Positions 48,215-57,503 of a stretch of 64,000 bases of DNA are shown here, piece after piece. A program made the translations under genes and the position numbers. Each line of letters opens with the position of its first letter. The stretch's first letter is position 1. The stretch spans positions 1-64,000 of the forward strand of contig NZ_KB898041.1 of the NCBI RefSeq assembly GCF_000377345.1. The letters run 5' to 3'. The stretch comes from Thioalkalivibrio sp. ALJ16 (GTDB lineage: Bacteria; Pseudomonadota; Gammaproteobacteria; Ectothiorhodospirales; Ectothiorhodospiraceae). The notes beneath the pieces are model-generated. The model was not told where the DNA came from. It saw only the letters and a list, made by a program, of their open reading frames with translations, and did no database searches.

Positions 48215-49399
48215 CTAGCCCTGCTGCGCGTAGGCTGCCCGCGCCGCCGGCATGGCGCGGCCCGGGGTTACCGCACCCATGTCGGCCAGGACCGCTTCCA
48301 GCGCGGAGAGGCACAGCAGGACGTTCTTTTCGTTCGCCCCGTACCCCATCAGGCCGATGCGCCAGACCTTGCCGGCATACGGTCCAAGCCCGGCACCGAT
48401 CTCGAGACCGTAGCGGTTCAGCAGTTCGCTGCGCACCGCGGCCTCGTCCACGCCTTCGGGGACGTGAATGGTGTTCAGCTGCGGCAGGCGATGCTCGGCA
48501 TCGACCAGGAAGTTCAGGCCCATGGCCTCGAGGCCGGCGCGCAGCGCCGCGTGGTGCCGGCAATGGCGTGCCCAGCTCTGTTCCAGGCCCTCCTCGGCCA
48601 GGATCACCAGCGACTCGTGCAGGGCATACAAAGCGTTGATCGGCGCGGTGTGGTGGTAGGCGCGCTTGCCGCCCCCGCCCCAGTAGCCCATGACGAGGTT
48701 CAGGTCGAGGAACCAGCTCTGCACCTTGTGGCTGCGCGCCTGGATGCGTTCCACCGCGCGTTCGCTGAAGCTGACCGGCGACAGCCCAGGGGTGCAGGAC
48801 AGGCATTTCTGCGAGCCGGAGTAGATGGCGTCCACGCCCCAGTCATCCACGTACAGCGGGCTGCCGGCCAGTCCGGTCACCGAGTCGACGATGGTCAGGC
48901 AGCCATGTTCGCGTGCCAGCCGGCACAGGGTCTCGACGTCCGAGCAGGCACCGGTGGAGGTCTCGGCATGCACGAAGGCCAGGACCTTCGCATCCGGGTT
49001 GCCCTTCAGCGCGTCCTCGACCTTCTGCGGCGAGACCGGCGCGCCCCAGTCGTCCTCGACCACCACGGCGGTGCCGCCGCAGCGCTCGACGTTTTCCTTC
49101 ATCCGGGTGCCGAACACGCCGTTGATGCAGACGATCACCTTGTCGCCCGGCTCGACCAGGTTCACGAAGCAGGTCTCCATGCCGGCGGAGCCCGGGGCGG
49201 AGACCGGAAGGGTCAGGGCGTTGCTGGTCTGGAAGGCGTACTGCAGCAGGCCTTTCATCTCCTCCATCATGCCGACGAACACCGGGTCCAGGTGGCCGAT
49301 GATCGGTCGGCTCATCGCACTCAGCACGCGCGGATTGACGTCGGACGGGCCGGGGCCCATCAGGGTGCGCTGCGGGGGGAGAAAGGATTGTGCCTGCAT
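48215..49399 (-). CDS. Serine/alanine-glyoxylate aminotransferase, class V
   Basis: PLP-dependent transaminase of 394 residues. The PLP lysine is K198 in YSGSQKCLSCTPGLSP, VDSVTG supplies the Asp that contacts the ring N, and PGPSDVNPRVLSAM is the family N-terminus. It would aminate glyoxylate to glycine using serine or alanine. The neighbours glcE and glcF (glycolate to glyoxylate), plus gcv and glyA elsewhere in the window, fit photorespiratory salvage. The ATG at 49399 is preferred over 49471 by family length. It starts 144 bases past the glcF stop. Confidence 0.92.
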   Translation of the reverse strand: MQAQSFLPPQRTLMGPGPSDVNPRVLSAMSRPIIGHLDPVFVGMMEEMKGLLQYAFQTSNALTLPVSAPGSAGMETCFVNLVEPGDKVIVCINGVFGTRMKENVERCGGTAVVVEDDWGAPVSPQKVEDALKGNPDAKVLAFVHAETSTGACSDVETLCRLAREHGCLTIVDSVTGLAGSPLYVDDWGVDAIYSGSQKCLSCTPGLSPVSFSERAVERIQARSHKVQSWFLDLNLVMGYWGGGGKRAYHHTAPINALYALHESLVILAEEGLEQSWARHCRHHAALRAGLEAMGLNFLVDAEHRLPQLNTIHVPEGVDEAAVRSELLNRYGLEIGAGLGPYAGKVWRIGLMGYGANEKNVLLCLSALEAVLADMGAVTPGRAMPAARAAYAQQG

Positions 49400-49543
49400 G
49401 GATCGCTCTACCTGATTGGAAAAAGGGGAATCTAGAACGCCCCCCGGGTGCGGGCAAGCGCCCCCACGCACTGGCGGGAGTTGCGCGGCCAGGCGCGGCG
49501 AGGCGCGGCATGACTGGCCCGACCGGGCCGAAGCGCCGGGTGC

Positions 49544-50806
49544 TCAGGGGCAGTGGCGGGCCAGCAGGGTCAGCCAGTGCTCGACCGGGGTTTCGGTGCC
49601 GCTTTGCAGATGGGTCTGGCAGCCGATGTTTGCGGTGACGATACGCCCCGGGGTGGCGGCCTCCAGGTGCTCCAGCTTGCGCTGGCGCAGGCGCCCCGAC
49701 AGTTCCGGCTGGGTGATTGCGTAGGTCCCGGCCGAGCCGCAGCACAGGTGCGGCTCGTTGACCACCACGAGCCGGAACCCGGCGGCCTGCAGCAGGGGCT
49801 CCACGCGCCCCGCCAGGCCCTGGCCATGCTGCAGGGTACACGGCGCGTGCCAGGCCACTGGCGGGTGGCCGTCCGGGGCGCGGATACCCAGGCCGCGGAT
49901 GGCATCGTCGTCGAACAGCTCCACCGGGTCGCGCACCTGAGCGGAGAATGCGGCCGCGCGCTCGGCGTAGGCGGGGTCGTCCGCCAGCAGGTGTCCGTAG
50001 TCGCGCAGCATCACTCCGCAGCCACTGGCGGTGCTGACCACCGCGTCCACCCCGCGTGTCAGTTCCGCCTGCCAGGCGTCGAGATTGCGGCGCAGACGCT
50101 GGCGGGTGCGGGCCTGTGCGCTCAGGTGGTGTTCCACCGCGCCGCAGCAGCCGGCGGCCGCGACCGAGACCACCTCGATCCCGCGTGCGGCCAGCAGTTG
50201 CCGCAGCGCGGCATTGATGCGGGCATCCAGGGCATCGTGCACGCAGCCGTCCAGCAGCAGCACGCGCCCGTGCTCGAAGCCGGGGGCGCGCTGGTGCGTC
50301 GGCGCCGGGGCGCCGCGAGCCGGGCGCCGGCGGGCGGGAATCCGGCGGGCGGGAATCCGGCGGCGCAGGCCGGGCGGCAGCAGCGGGCGCGCGAGGCGCC
50401 CCAGGCCAAGTGCGGCGCGAAACGGCCAGCGCGAGGGCAGGGCCCGCAGCAGCAGGCCGCGCAGCAGACGTTCGCGGAAGGGCCGCGGGCAGTCCTGCTC
50501 GACCACCTCGCGGCCGAAGGCCACCAGGTGGTTGTAGTCCACGCCCGAGGGGCAGGTGGTCATGCAGTTGAGGCAGGTCAGACAGCGGTCCAGGTGAGTT
50601 CGCGTGCTGGCGTTGCCCTCACCCTGTTCCAGCACCTGCTTGATCTGGTAGATGCGTCCGCGCGGGCCATCGAGTTCGTCACCCTGTTCCTGATAGGTGG
50701 GGCAGGTCGCGTTGCAGAACCCGCAGTGCACGCAGGCACGCAGCGCGTCCTCGGCGATGCGGGCCGCGGGGTCGTTCTCGAAGCGCGGGTGCAGACGGGT
50801 TTCCAC
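49544..50806 (-). CDS. glcF: Glycolate oxidase iron-sulfur subunit GlcF
   Basis: Subunit of the membrane-associated glycolate dehydrogenase (GlcDEF), 420 residues. Two 4Fe-4S motifs are clear: CVHCGFCNATCP and CLTCLNCMTTCP. The C-terminal CCG domains include AAGCCGAVEHH and LCCGSAGTYAI. The GTG at 50806 lies four bases after the glcE stop. A linker near residues 150-165 holds tandem RIPAR repeats coded by 15-base units. The flavoprotein GlcD is not in the window. Confidence 0.9.
   Translation of the reverse strand: METRLHPRFENDPAARIAEDALRACVHCGFCNATCPTYQEQGDELDGPRGRIYQIKQVLEQGEGNASTRTHLDRCLTCLNCMTTCPSGVDYNHLVAFGREVVEQDCPRPFRERLLRGLLLRALPSRWPFRAALGLGRLARPLLPPGLRRRIPARRIPARRRPARGAPAPTHQRAPGFEHGRVLLLDGCVHDALDARINAALRQLLAARGIEVVSVAAAGCCGAVEHHLSAQARTRQRLRRNLDAWQAELTRGVDAVVSTASGCGVMLRDYGHLLADDPAYAERAAAFSAQVRDPVELFDDDAIRGLGIRAPDGHPPVAWHAPCTLQHGQGLAGRVEPLLQAAGFRLVVVNEPHLCCGSAGTYAITQPELSGRLRQRKLEHLEAATPGRIVTANIGCQTHLQSGTETPVEHWLTLLARHCP
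50327..50365. repeat. glcF: 15-bp tandem repeat within glcF
   Basis: CCGGCGGGCGGGAAT occurs twice in tandem (50327-50341 and 50342-50356), followed by a partial third unit. It codes RIPAR repeats in the linker of GlcF. Confidence 0.85.
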
Positions 50807-50810
50807 GGAC

Positions 50811-51923
50811 TCAGGCGCTCCGCCGTGCCGGCTGCGGGTAAGGGGGCAGCAGCGGGGCGAAAAACACCCCGTCGGGGTCCAGCGCGGCGCGGACCTCGCC
50901 TTCCAGCCGCAGCAGGGCCGCGGGACGCGGGTGCAGCCAGGGGGCCCCGGCCGGATCGCCGGACCACAGGCGGGCATGTCCCCCGGCCTCGGTGGCGGCG
51001 GCACGGACCGCGTCCGGTGCGGCGCTGGAGCGCAGCCAGCGTTCGCCCCCGGCCCAGTTCAGCAGCCATTCTCCGGGCAGATCCAGTGGCGCGGTCGCGG
51101 GGGGCAGGCTCAGGCGCCAGAGGCGGTCGCCGGCCGGCAATGATCGGGTCAGGAAGGGCAGGTGCCGGTCGCGCAGCCGGGTCCAGAAGGCGGGGCCTTC
51201 GCGGTCCGGTTCGCCGCCCAGGCGTTCCGCCGCCTCCTGCACCCCTTCCTGGCCACCCCCGAGGCGGATGTGGCAGACCCCGTCGGCCCAGGCCAGGCCG
51301 GAAAACGGCAAGGCCGACCGGCCCCAGTCCCGGGCCTGTTCGATGAAGGCTGCGGCCGTCATTTCCTGCCGCAACCAGGCCTGGTAGGCGGGGGCCGGAA
51401 GCAGCTTGAAGCTGACCTCCAGCAGCACCCCCAGCCCGCCCAGGCTGCCGGCCATCAGACGGGACACATCGAAGCCGGCGACGTTCTTCATCACCTCGCC
51501 GCCGAAGCGCAGGATCTCGCCGCGGCCATTCACGATGCGGGTGCCGAGGACGGCATCGCGCAGGCTGGCGGTCCACGGGCGCCGGGCACCGGACAACCCC
51601 AGGGCGACCATGCCGCCGACGCTGCTGGAGGGAGTTGGCTGTGCCGGTTCGAAGGGCAGCATCATGCCGACTTCCTCCAGTGCCGCCTGCAGCTCCACGA
51701 CCGGCGTGCCGGCACGCACGGTGACCACCAGCTCACTGGGTGCGAGGTGCACGATCCCGTGGTGCGAAGCGACCTCGAGGGGCTGTACGTCGGCGTCAAA
51801 ACCCGCGGGGAATGCCAGCCCGCGCTGGCTGCCGCCGCCGACGATCGCCAGGCGCTGGCCGGTGGTCGCGGCCACGCGGATGCGCTCGGCCAGGCGTGAG
51901 GACTGGTCGTTGCCGGTATTCAT
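50811..51923 (-). CDS. glcE: Glycolate oxidase FAD-binding subunit GlcE
   Basis: FAD-binding oxidoreductase subunit, 370 residues. IVGGGSQRGLAFPAG is the nucleotide-binding turn, and PTPSSSVGGMVALGLSGARRPWTASLRDAVLG is the typical FAD-binding stretch. It pairs with GlcF. The DUF302 gene ends 13 bases before its start on the same strand, and the glycolate route begins here. The E. coli order is glcDEF; glcD must be elsewhere or replaced. Confidence 0.9.
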   Translation of the reverse strand: MNTGNDQSSRLAERIRVAATTGQRLAIVGGGSQRGLAFPAGFDADVQPLEVASHHGIVHLAPSELVVTVRAGTPVVELQAALEEVGMMLPFEPAQPTPSSSVGGMVALGLSGARRPWTASLRDAVLGTRIVNGRGEILRFGGEVMKNVAGFDVSRLMAGSLGGLGVLLEVSFKLLPAPAYQAWLRQEMTAAAFIEQARDWGRSALPFSGLAWADGVCHIRLGGGQEGVQEAAERLGGEPDREGPAFWTRLRDRHLPFLTRSLPAGDRLWRLSLPPATAPLDLPGEWLLNWAGGERWLRSSAAPDAVRAAATEAGGHARLWSGDPAGAPWLHPRPAALLRLEGEVRAALDPDGVFFAPLLPPYPQPARRSA

Positions 51924-51936
51924 GCTCGTGAACGAA

Positions 51937-52341
51937 TTAGCTTGTCTCGAGTTTCAGGCGTACCCGCTCGAGGCGTTTGCGTACCTCGCCGGCGAGATCC
52001 TCGACGCCGGGCTTGTTGACCAGCCCCATCACTGCGACGGGATCCATGAAGCCCACCGTGCAGCTGCCGTTCTCGTTGTCCTGTACCAGCACGTTGCAGG
52101 GCAGGAGCAGGCCGATGTTCGGATCGGCCTCGATGGCCTGGCGCGCGAGATGGGGATTGCAGGCGCCAAGGATGCGGTAGGCGCGATGATCCAGGTCCAG
52201 CTTCTTCTTGAAGGCGCCGGCCACGTCGATGTCGCTGAGGATGCCGAAGCCCTCATCGCCGAGGGCCGCCGTGGTGCGTTCGATCACGCCGGCGATGTCG
52301 CCCTGCACGATTACGTTGAAGCCATACTGGGGTTGTTCCAT
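51937..52341 (-). CDS. DUF302 protein
   Basis: A 134-residue cytoplasmic DUF302 protein. The strands CNPHLARQAIEADPNIGLLLPCNVLVQD show the paired Cys residues (CNPHLA and LLPCNV) seen in many members. The ATG at 52341 follows GGAGA by seven bases. It lies between the TRAP permease and glcE in what appears to be a single unit. Some DUF302 proteins accompany sulfur or redox genes. The function is unknown. Confidence 0.85.
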   Translation of the reverse strand: MEQPQYGFNVIVQGDIAGVIERTTAALGDEGFGILSDIDVAGAFKKKLDLDHRAYRILGACNPHLARQAIEADPNIGLLLPCNVLVQDNENGSCTVGFMDPVAVMGLVNKPGVEDLAGEVRKRLERVRLKLETS

Positions 52342-52364
52342 GGCAAGTCTCCGTTGATGTTCCA

Positions 52365-55148
52365 TCAGGCCGAAAGTGCCGGGGCGTCGGCGGTCGGGCC
52401 GCTCCCCGGCGGTGGCGTACGTCGGCGCTGGTTCCAGGCCACCAGGAGCCCCAGAGCCACGGCCGGCAGATAGAACCAGTAGGGGCTTGGGCGCTCGGTG
52501 GGTACCAGCACGCCGGTGATCGTCCAGCCGCCTTCCAACCCTACCCGGCCGGCGGGGCTGCCGAAAGCAACCGTCTGGATCTGCGCCTTTCCTTCGCGGT
52601 CGTCGAAGCGGACGTTCAGGCCGGCATCCGCCAGGCGTTCCCGCGCCTCCAGCTCCGGGCGGCCTAGCGGGAACATCACCGTACGGGTGATCTCGCGGCC
52701 CTCCAGGTCGATGCCGGTGGCCTCCAGGCGCAGCGATTCCCGATCGGGGATGGTCGCGACCACCTCGAGCAGGGTCTCCGGGGGTTGCTGCTGATAGGGC
52801 GGGGCGATGCGATCCATCAGCACCGTCGGCACCAGCAGCACGAAGGCGACCACCATCAGCAGGGCGGATTCCCAGTAGCGGCTGCGGGTCAGGAACCAGC
52901 CCTGGGTGGCGGCGGTGAATGCCAGTATCCCGGCCAGCGAGCCGAGGAACACCAGGGCCAGCTGGAACACGTTGTCCACACCGATCAGCAGCAGCTGGCT
53001 GTTAAAGATGAAGAAGAATGGCAGCGCGATGGTGCGCAGGCTGTAAGCGAAGGCCTGCAGCCCGGTGCGGATCGGGTCGGCCTTCGCCACGGCTGCGCCG
53101 GCGAACGAGGCCAGTCCCACCGGGGGTGTCACGTCCGCCATGATGCCGAAATAGAACACGAACAGATGCGCGGCGATCAGCGGGATCAGGATGTCGTTCT
53201 GCGCGCCCAGCTCCACGATCACCGGGGCCATCAGGGTTGCGACCACGATGTAGTTGGCCGTGGTCGGCAGCCCGAGCCCCAGTACCAGGCTGATCAGTGC
53301 GGTCAGCAGCAGCACCAGCAGCAGGTTGCCGCCGGACAGGGTGTCGACCAGATCGGTCAGCACCAGCCCGACCCCGGTCATCGCGACGGTACCGACGATG
53401 ATGCCGGCCGCGGCGGTCGCCAGGCCAATGCCGATCATGTTGCGTGCGCCGGTCTCGAAGCCCTGGAACAGCTCCCAGACCCCGATCCAGGCCGCCTGCA
53501 GCAGGCGCCCGCGACCCTGGAACAGCGCTACCAGCGGACGCTGGGTCAGCACGATGAAGATCATGAAGGCCACCGCCCAGAAGGCGGAAAGGCCGGGCGA
53601 GAGCCGTTCCACGACCAGGGCCCAGACCAGGACCACCAGCGGCAGCACGTAGTGCAGCCCGCCAAGCACCGTGGGCAGCACGCGCGGCAGGGGACGTTCC
53701 GGGTCCAGAGGCTCCGGTTCCGGCTCGTTCGCGGCCACCCAGAGCAGGGCCAGGTAGGCGGCGAACAGCAGCCCGGCGATGATCCAGGCGGCGGCGTCGC
53801 CGGCCACGGTCTTGATCCAGCCCAGCCCCCAGTACACCGCGGCGGCGAGGATGATCAGGCTGGAGACGGTGATCCCGAAGCTGATCAGGCGCCCGCGCCA
53901 GGTGGTCACGGTGGCGCGCTTGAGCCCCTCCATGCCGTTCTTGCAGGCCTCCAGGTGCACGATGTAGATCAGCGCGATATAGGCGATCAGGGCCGGCAGG
54001 ATCGCGTGCTTGAGCACTTCCACGTAGGGGATGCCGACGTACTCGACCATCAGGAATGCGGCGGCCCCCATCACCGGCGGCATCAGCTGGCCGTTGACCG
54101 AGCTGGCCACCTCCACCGCGCCCGCCTTGTGCGGGGCGAAGCCGACGCGCTTCATCAGCGGCACGGTGAAGGTGCCGGTGGTGACCACGTTGGCGATGGA
54201 CGAGCCAGAGACCACGCCGGTCATGCCCGAGGCCATCACCGCGGCCTTGGCCGGGCCGCCACGCAGGTGCCCGAGCAGGGAGAAGGCGACACGGATGAAG
54301 TAGTCGCCGGCGCCGGCGCGTTCCAGCAGCGCGCCAAACAGCACGAACAGGAACACGAAGCTGGTGGAGACCCCGAGCGCGATCCCGAACACGCCTTCGT
54401 TGGACAGCCACTGCTGCGCCATCGCGCGCGGGTAGCTGGCGCCGCGGTGCGCGATCAGGTCCGGCATGATCGGGCCGGCGAAGGTGTAGAACAGGAAGAT
54501 CGCGGCGATGATGGTCAGGGCCGGGCCGAGCACGCGACGGGTCGCCTCCAGCAGCAGGATCAGGCCGATGCCGGCCATGATCAGATCCAGCTCGGTGGGG
54601 GCACCGGGGCGCGCCGCCAGCGCCTCGTGGAACAGGTACAGGTGCAGCGCGCTGAAGGCCGCGACCGCCGCAAACACCCAGTCGCCCAGCGGCACGCGAT
54701 GGATCGGGTCATGGCCGCGCAGCAGCGGCCAGGCCACCGCCACCAGGGTGATGCCCAGCGCCAGGTAGACCTCGGCCAGGCGTTCCAGCCCCAGGAACTG
54801 CCACAGGCCAAGCGCGATCAGGCCCAGCCCGCCCCCGGCATAGAGGATGCCGATGGTGTACTGCCAGCCCTTTCCGCGGGCGGTCGGCCGCAGCGCCGGG
54901 AACAGCAGATAGCCGAGGAAGATCGCGAACGCCAGGTGGATCGAGCGGGCCTCGGTCTCGGAGACCACGAAGAAGTCGATCCAGTCGGCGAGCGGCGAGG
55001 CGATCCAGATCTGGAACAGCGACCAGGTGACCGCGGTCAGCCAGATCAGGCTGCGGGTGGCGCGCCCCGGGTGGCGACCCCCGGTCTCGAGTTCCTCGAC
55101 CGTGCCCTCGTCGTTCGGTGGCTCCGGATGGCTGCGGTTAGCGTTCAT
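52365..55148 (-). CDS. TRAP transporter fused permease (DctQM type)
   Basis: Inner-membrane TRAP permease with small and large subunits fused, 927 residues. The first about 200 residues contain the four-helix DctQ-like part. The DctM-like 12-helix domain follows to about 700, with GMTGVVSGSSIANVVTTGTFTVPLM and LGLPTTANYIVVATLMAPVI as family signatures. A soluble C-terminal domain of DUF3394 type covers about 740-890. The start overlaps the stop of the TAXI receptor gene by 11 bases. The substrate is unknown; glycolate or another C2-C4 acid is possible by context. Confidence 0.9.
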   Translation of the reverse strand: MNANRSHPEPPNDEGTVEELETGGRHPGRATRSLIWLTAVTWSLFQIWIASPLADWIDFFVVSETEARSIHLAFAIFLGYLLFPALRPTARGKGWQYTIGILYAGGGLGLIALGLWQFLGLERLAEVYLALGITLVAVAWPLLRGHDPIHRVPLGDWVFAAVAAFSALHLYLFHEALAARPGAPTELDLIMAGIGLILLLEATRRVLGPALTIIAAIFLFYTFAGPIMPDLIAHRGASYPRAMAQQWLSNEGVFGIALGVSTSFVFLFVLFGALLERAGAGDYFIRVAFSLLGHLRGGPAKAAVMASGMTGVVSGSSIANVVTTGTFTVPLMKRVGFAPHKAGAVEVASSVNGQLMPPVMGAAAFLMVEYVGIPYVEVLKHAILPALIAYIALIYIVHLEACKNGMEGLKRATVTTWRGRLISFGITVSSLIILAAAVYWGLGWIKTVAGDAAAWIIAGLLFAAYLALLWVAANEPEPEPLDPERPLPRVLPTVLGGLHYVLPLVVLVWALVVERLSPGLSAFWAVAFMIFIVLTQRPLVALFQGRGRLLQAAWIGVWELFQGFETGARNMIGIGLATAAAGIIVGTVAMTGVGLVLTDLVDTLSGGNLLLVLLLTALISLVLGLGLPTTANYIVVATLMAPVIVELGAQNDILIPLIAAHLFVFYFGIMADVTPPVGLASFAGAAVAKADPIRTGLQAFAYSLRTIALPFFFIFNSQLLLIGVDNVFQLALVFLGSLAGILAFTAATQGWFLTRSRYWESALLMVVAFVLLVPTVLMDRIAPPYQQQPPETLLEVVATIPDRESLRLEATGIDLEGREITRTVMFPLGRPELEARERLADAGLNVRFDDREGKAQIQTVAFGSPAGRVGLEGGWTITGVLVPTERPSPYWFYLPAVALGLLVAWNQRRRTPPPGSGPTADAPALSA

Positions 55149-56142
55149 TGATCAGCCCTGCCTCGCGGAAGTAGCGTCGGGCACCGGGGTGCATCGGGGC
55201 CGACAGGCCTTCGTCCACCATGCCCCTGCGTTCAAGACTGCCGAAGGCGGGGTGCAGGCTGCGGAAGGTCTCGAAGTTCTCGAACACTGCTCGGGTCAGC
55301 TCGTAGGCGGCGGTGTTCGAGGTGCGGTTGGAGGTTACGACCGTGGCACCCACGCCATAGGTGTGGATGTCCTCGTCCTGGCCGGGGTAGGTCCCGGCCG
55401 GGATCACGGCCGTCAGGTAGTACGGGGTGGATTCGATCAAGGCCTCCACCGCCGCGCCGCCGATGGATACCAGACGGGCGTCGCAAGTGGCGATGGGCTC
55501 CTGGATCGCGGCCGAGGGATGGCCGACGGAGAACACGAAGGCGTCTATGCGGTTGTCGCACAGCGCCTGGGACTGTTCGCGCGAGGGCAGCTCGGACACA
55601 CGGCGGAAGGTGTCGTGGTCCCAGCCCAGCTCCTCCATCAGGTGCTCCATCAGCGTGCGCTGGCCGGAACCGGGGTTGCCGATGTTGACGCGCTTGCCCG
55701 GCAGGTCATCCAGACCCGCGATGCCCGCGTCGGGACGGACCACCAGGGTCAGGGGTTCCGGGTGCAGGCTGAACATCGCGCGCAGGTGGGAGGCCGCGCC
55801 GAAGTCCTCGAAGCGGCCGGTGCCGTGGTAGGCGTGATATTGCAGGTCGGACTGGGCAACGCCGAAGTCCATGTCCCCCGAACGCACCATGTTCAGGTTG
55901 AAGACCGAGCCGCCGGTGCTTTCCGCGGTGCAACGCATGCCGTGTTCGGCCCGGCGGGTGTTGAACAGCCGGCACAGGTGCTGCCCGGCCGGGTAGTAGA
56001 CCCCGGTGACTCCCCCGGTCCCGATATTGATGAAGCGCGACTCCGCAGCGAGCGCGGGGGCCGCCAGGGCTAGCCCCAGGCCGAGCAGGCCGCTGACCAG
56101 GCGGCGGCGTACGGAACAGGGGCGGTCGGGATGTCCTCGCAT
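55138..56142 (-). CDS. TAXI-family TRAP substrate-binding protein
   Basis: Periplasmic receptor of the TRAP system, 334 residues. The signal peptide (SGLLGLGLALAAPALAAES) precedes INIGTGGVTGVYYPAGQHLCRL, the TAXI N-terminal signature. It would capture a carboxylate and pass it to the fused permease encoded next. GGAGAAGG lies before the ATG at 56142. The longer frame to 56316 reads into the divergent transglutaminase region. Two cysteine pairs may form disulfides in the periplasm. Confidence 0.92.
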   Translation of the reverse strand: MRGHPDRPCSVRRRLVSGLLGLGLALAAPALAAESRFINIGTGGVTGVYYPAGQHLCRLFNTRRAEHGMRCTAESTGGSVFNLNMVRSGDMDFGVAQSDLQYHAYHGTGRFEDFGAASHLRAMFSLHPEPLTLVVRPDAGIAGLDDLPGKRVNIGNPGSGQRTLMEHLMEELGWDHDTFRRVSELPSREQSQALCDNRIDAFVFSVGHPSAAIQEPIATCDARLVSIGGAAVEALIESTPYYLTAVIPAGTYPGQDEDIHTYGVGATVVTSNRTSNTAAYELTRAVFENFETFRSLHPAFGSLERRGMVDEGLSAPMHPGARRYFREAGLINER

Positions 56143-56261
56143 GCCTTCTCCGGGGAACGGGGGTATCGGAAGTTTAGGGAAACACGCCTTAATGTACAGC
56201 GTATGGCGTCCATGGCCGCCGACGCGTAGTGTGAAAGCCCCCTTTGCCGGAGGCCCCGCCC

Positions 56262-57077
56262 ATGTGGCTGCAGACGCGCTGCGACTTCGAGTTCGAGATC
56301 GCCGAGCCCACGCCATTCGTGCTGATGCTGCGTCCGCGCAGCGGCCCGCTGCAGTGGGTCGCGCGCGAGGAATACCGTCTGACGCCCCATGCCCCGGTGT
56401 CCGAGTTTGTCGATGTCTACGGCAATCTCTGCCAGCGCCTGATCGCGCCGCCGGGTCCGTTTTCGATCCATACCTCGGCCGAGGTGAAGACGGCCGATGC
56501 CCTGGACCGTGCCCCGGGCGCGCCCTTCGTGGAGGTGCAGGCGCTGCCCGACGCGACCCTGGGCTACCTGCTCCCGAGCCGCTACTGCGAGTCGGACCGC
56601 TTTAATCAGATGGCCTGCGAGATCACCGCCGGGCGCGCGCTTGGCTATGACCAGGTGGCGGCGATCGAGCAGTGGCTGCGGGCCCGCATCCAGTACATCC
56701 CGGGCAGCAGTGACATCCCCATCTCGGCGGTGGAGGTCAACCAGCGCGGGCAGGGTGTGTGCCGCGATCTGGCGCATCTGGGCATCGCGCTGTGCCGCAG
56801 CCTCAGCATCCCGGCGCGCATGGTCGTCGGATATCTGCATGGTCTGGAGCCGATGGACATGCATGCCTGGTTCGAGGCCTTTGTCGGCGGGCGCTGGTAC
56901 ACCTTCGATGCGACCCAGACCGAGCTGCGCGGCGGCTACGTGGTGGTGGGCTACGGGCGCGATGCCGCAGACGTCGCGATCTACACTCAGTTCGGCCTGC
57001 CGGTCTTCCCGATCCGGTATGAGGTCGACGTCCACCGGATCACCCCGCCCGGGCCGAATCCGGCCACCACCGACTGA
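56262..57077 (+). CDS. Transglutaminase-like cysteine peptidase family protein
   Basis: A 271-residue transglutaminase-core protein with an N-terminal Tgpa-like beta segment. The triad is Cys167 ([10 protein letters not shown]), His201 (MHAWFEAF) and Asp216 (TFDATQT). No signal peptide is present, so it is probably cytoplasmic. Relatives act as proteases or amidases rather than crosslinking enzymes. The GGAGG ribosome site at 56250 fits the ATG at 56262. Its target is unknown. Confidence 0.9.
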   Translation: MWLQTRCDFEFEIAEPTPFVLMLRPRSGPLQWVAREEYRLTPHAPVSEFVDVYGNLCQRLIAPPGPFSIHTSAEVKTADALDRAPGAPFVEVQALPDATLGYLLPSRYCESDRFNQMACEITAGRALGYDQVAAIEQWLRARIQYIPGSSDIPISAVEVNQRGQGVCRDLAHLGIALCRSLSIPARMVVGYLHGLEPMDMHAWFEAFVGGRWYTFDATQTELRGGYVVVGYGRDAADVAIYTQFGLPVFPIRYEVDVHRITPPGPNPATTD

Positions 57078-57234
57078 TTTGTATGCCGGGGGGCGCGCCC
57101 CGGGGCATGCGAAGGATTACCCGGTGCCCTTCGGGGCTTCGTCCGGTTTCCTGAGAGGCCGTGCGCGCGGCCCGAAACCCACTGATTCCGGGGCCGGAAT
57201 CCGGCCTCGTCGCGGTAGCCGCCCGGGAGTCGGC
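57078..57234. other. Intergenic region upstream of the glyA promoter
   Basis: GC-rich sequence with several short palindromes (GGGCGCGCCC near 57090, TTCCGGGGCCGGAA near 57187). These may terminate the transglutaminase transcript. No coding frame is credible. Confidence 0.4.
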
Positions 57235-57263
57235 CTGAAATGAAGGCCGCAATAGCGTATGCT
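57235..57263 (+). promoter_or_regulatory. glyA: Candidate promoter of glyA
   Basis: CTGAAA (57235-57240) and TATGCT (57258-57263) are separated by 17 bases. Transcription would start near 57270, leaving a leader of about 234 bases before glyA. Confidence 0.45.
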
Positions 57264-57269
57264 GATGGA

Positions 57270-57503
57270 CCTTTTCGACGGCGGCGTCCCAGAGAGGACG
57301 CGGGTCCAGTCGCACCTCCGCGCGGGGACATTCGGTCCCCAGTCTGGCGTCTCGGTGTGCCTGTCCGGCGAGGCTGCGCTGCAGCGGCCGCAACCGGACA
57401 GCAAGCCTTCCGAGCCGTGCGCGGACGCGCGACTGCATCTGCGTTTCCCCGATGGCTGGCGCGCCGAAAATCCAGTATCCAAGGCTTTGAACGGGAGATC
57501 CGA
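57270..57503 (+). ncRNA. Structured leader of glyA (candidate cis-regulatory RNA)
   Basis: Three hairpins occur in order. H1 (57284-57301): GCGTCC/GGACGC. H2 (57324-57340): GGGGAC, ATTCG, GTCCCC. H3 (57361-57401): CTGTCCGG/CCGGACAG, enclosing GCTGC, GCT, GCAGC. The leader is over 230 bases, far longer than needed for translation. It does not match the glycine, SAM, THF or FMN riboswitch patterns that I know. It may be a riboswitch or an RNA-processing element. Confidence 0.35.

Noticed and set aside
52785-55151. 788-residue plus-strand open frame opposite the TRAP permease
   Set aside because: His/Gln/Arg-rich antisense reading without any recognisable domain.
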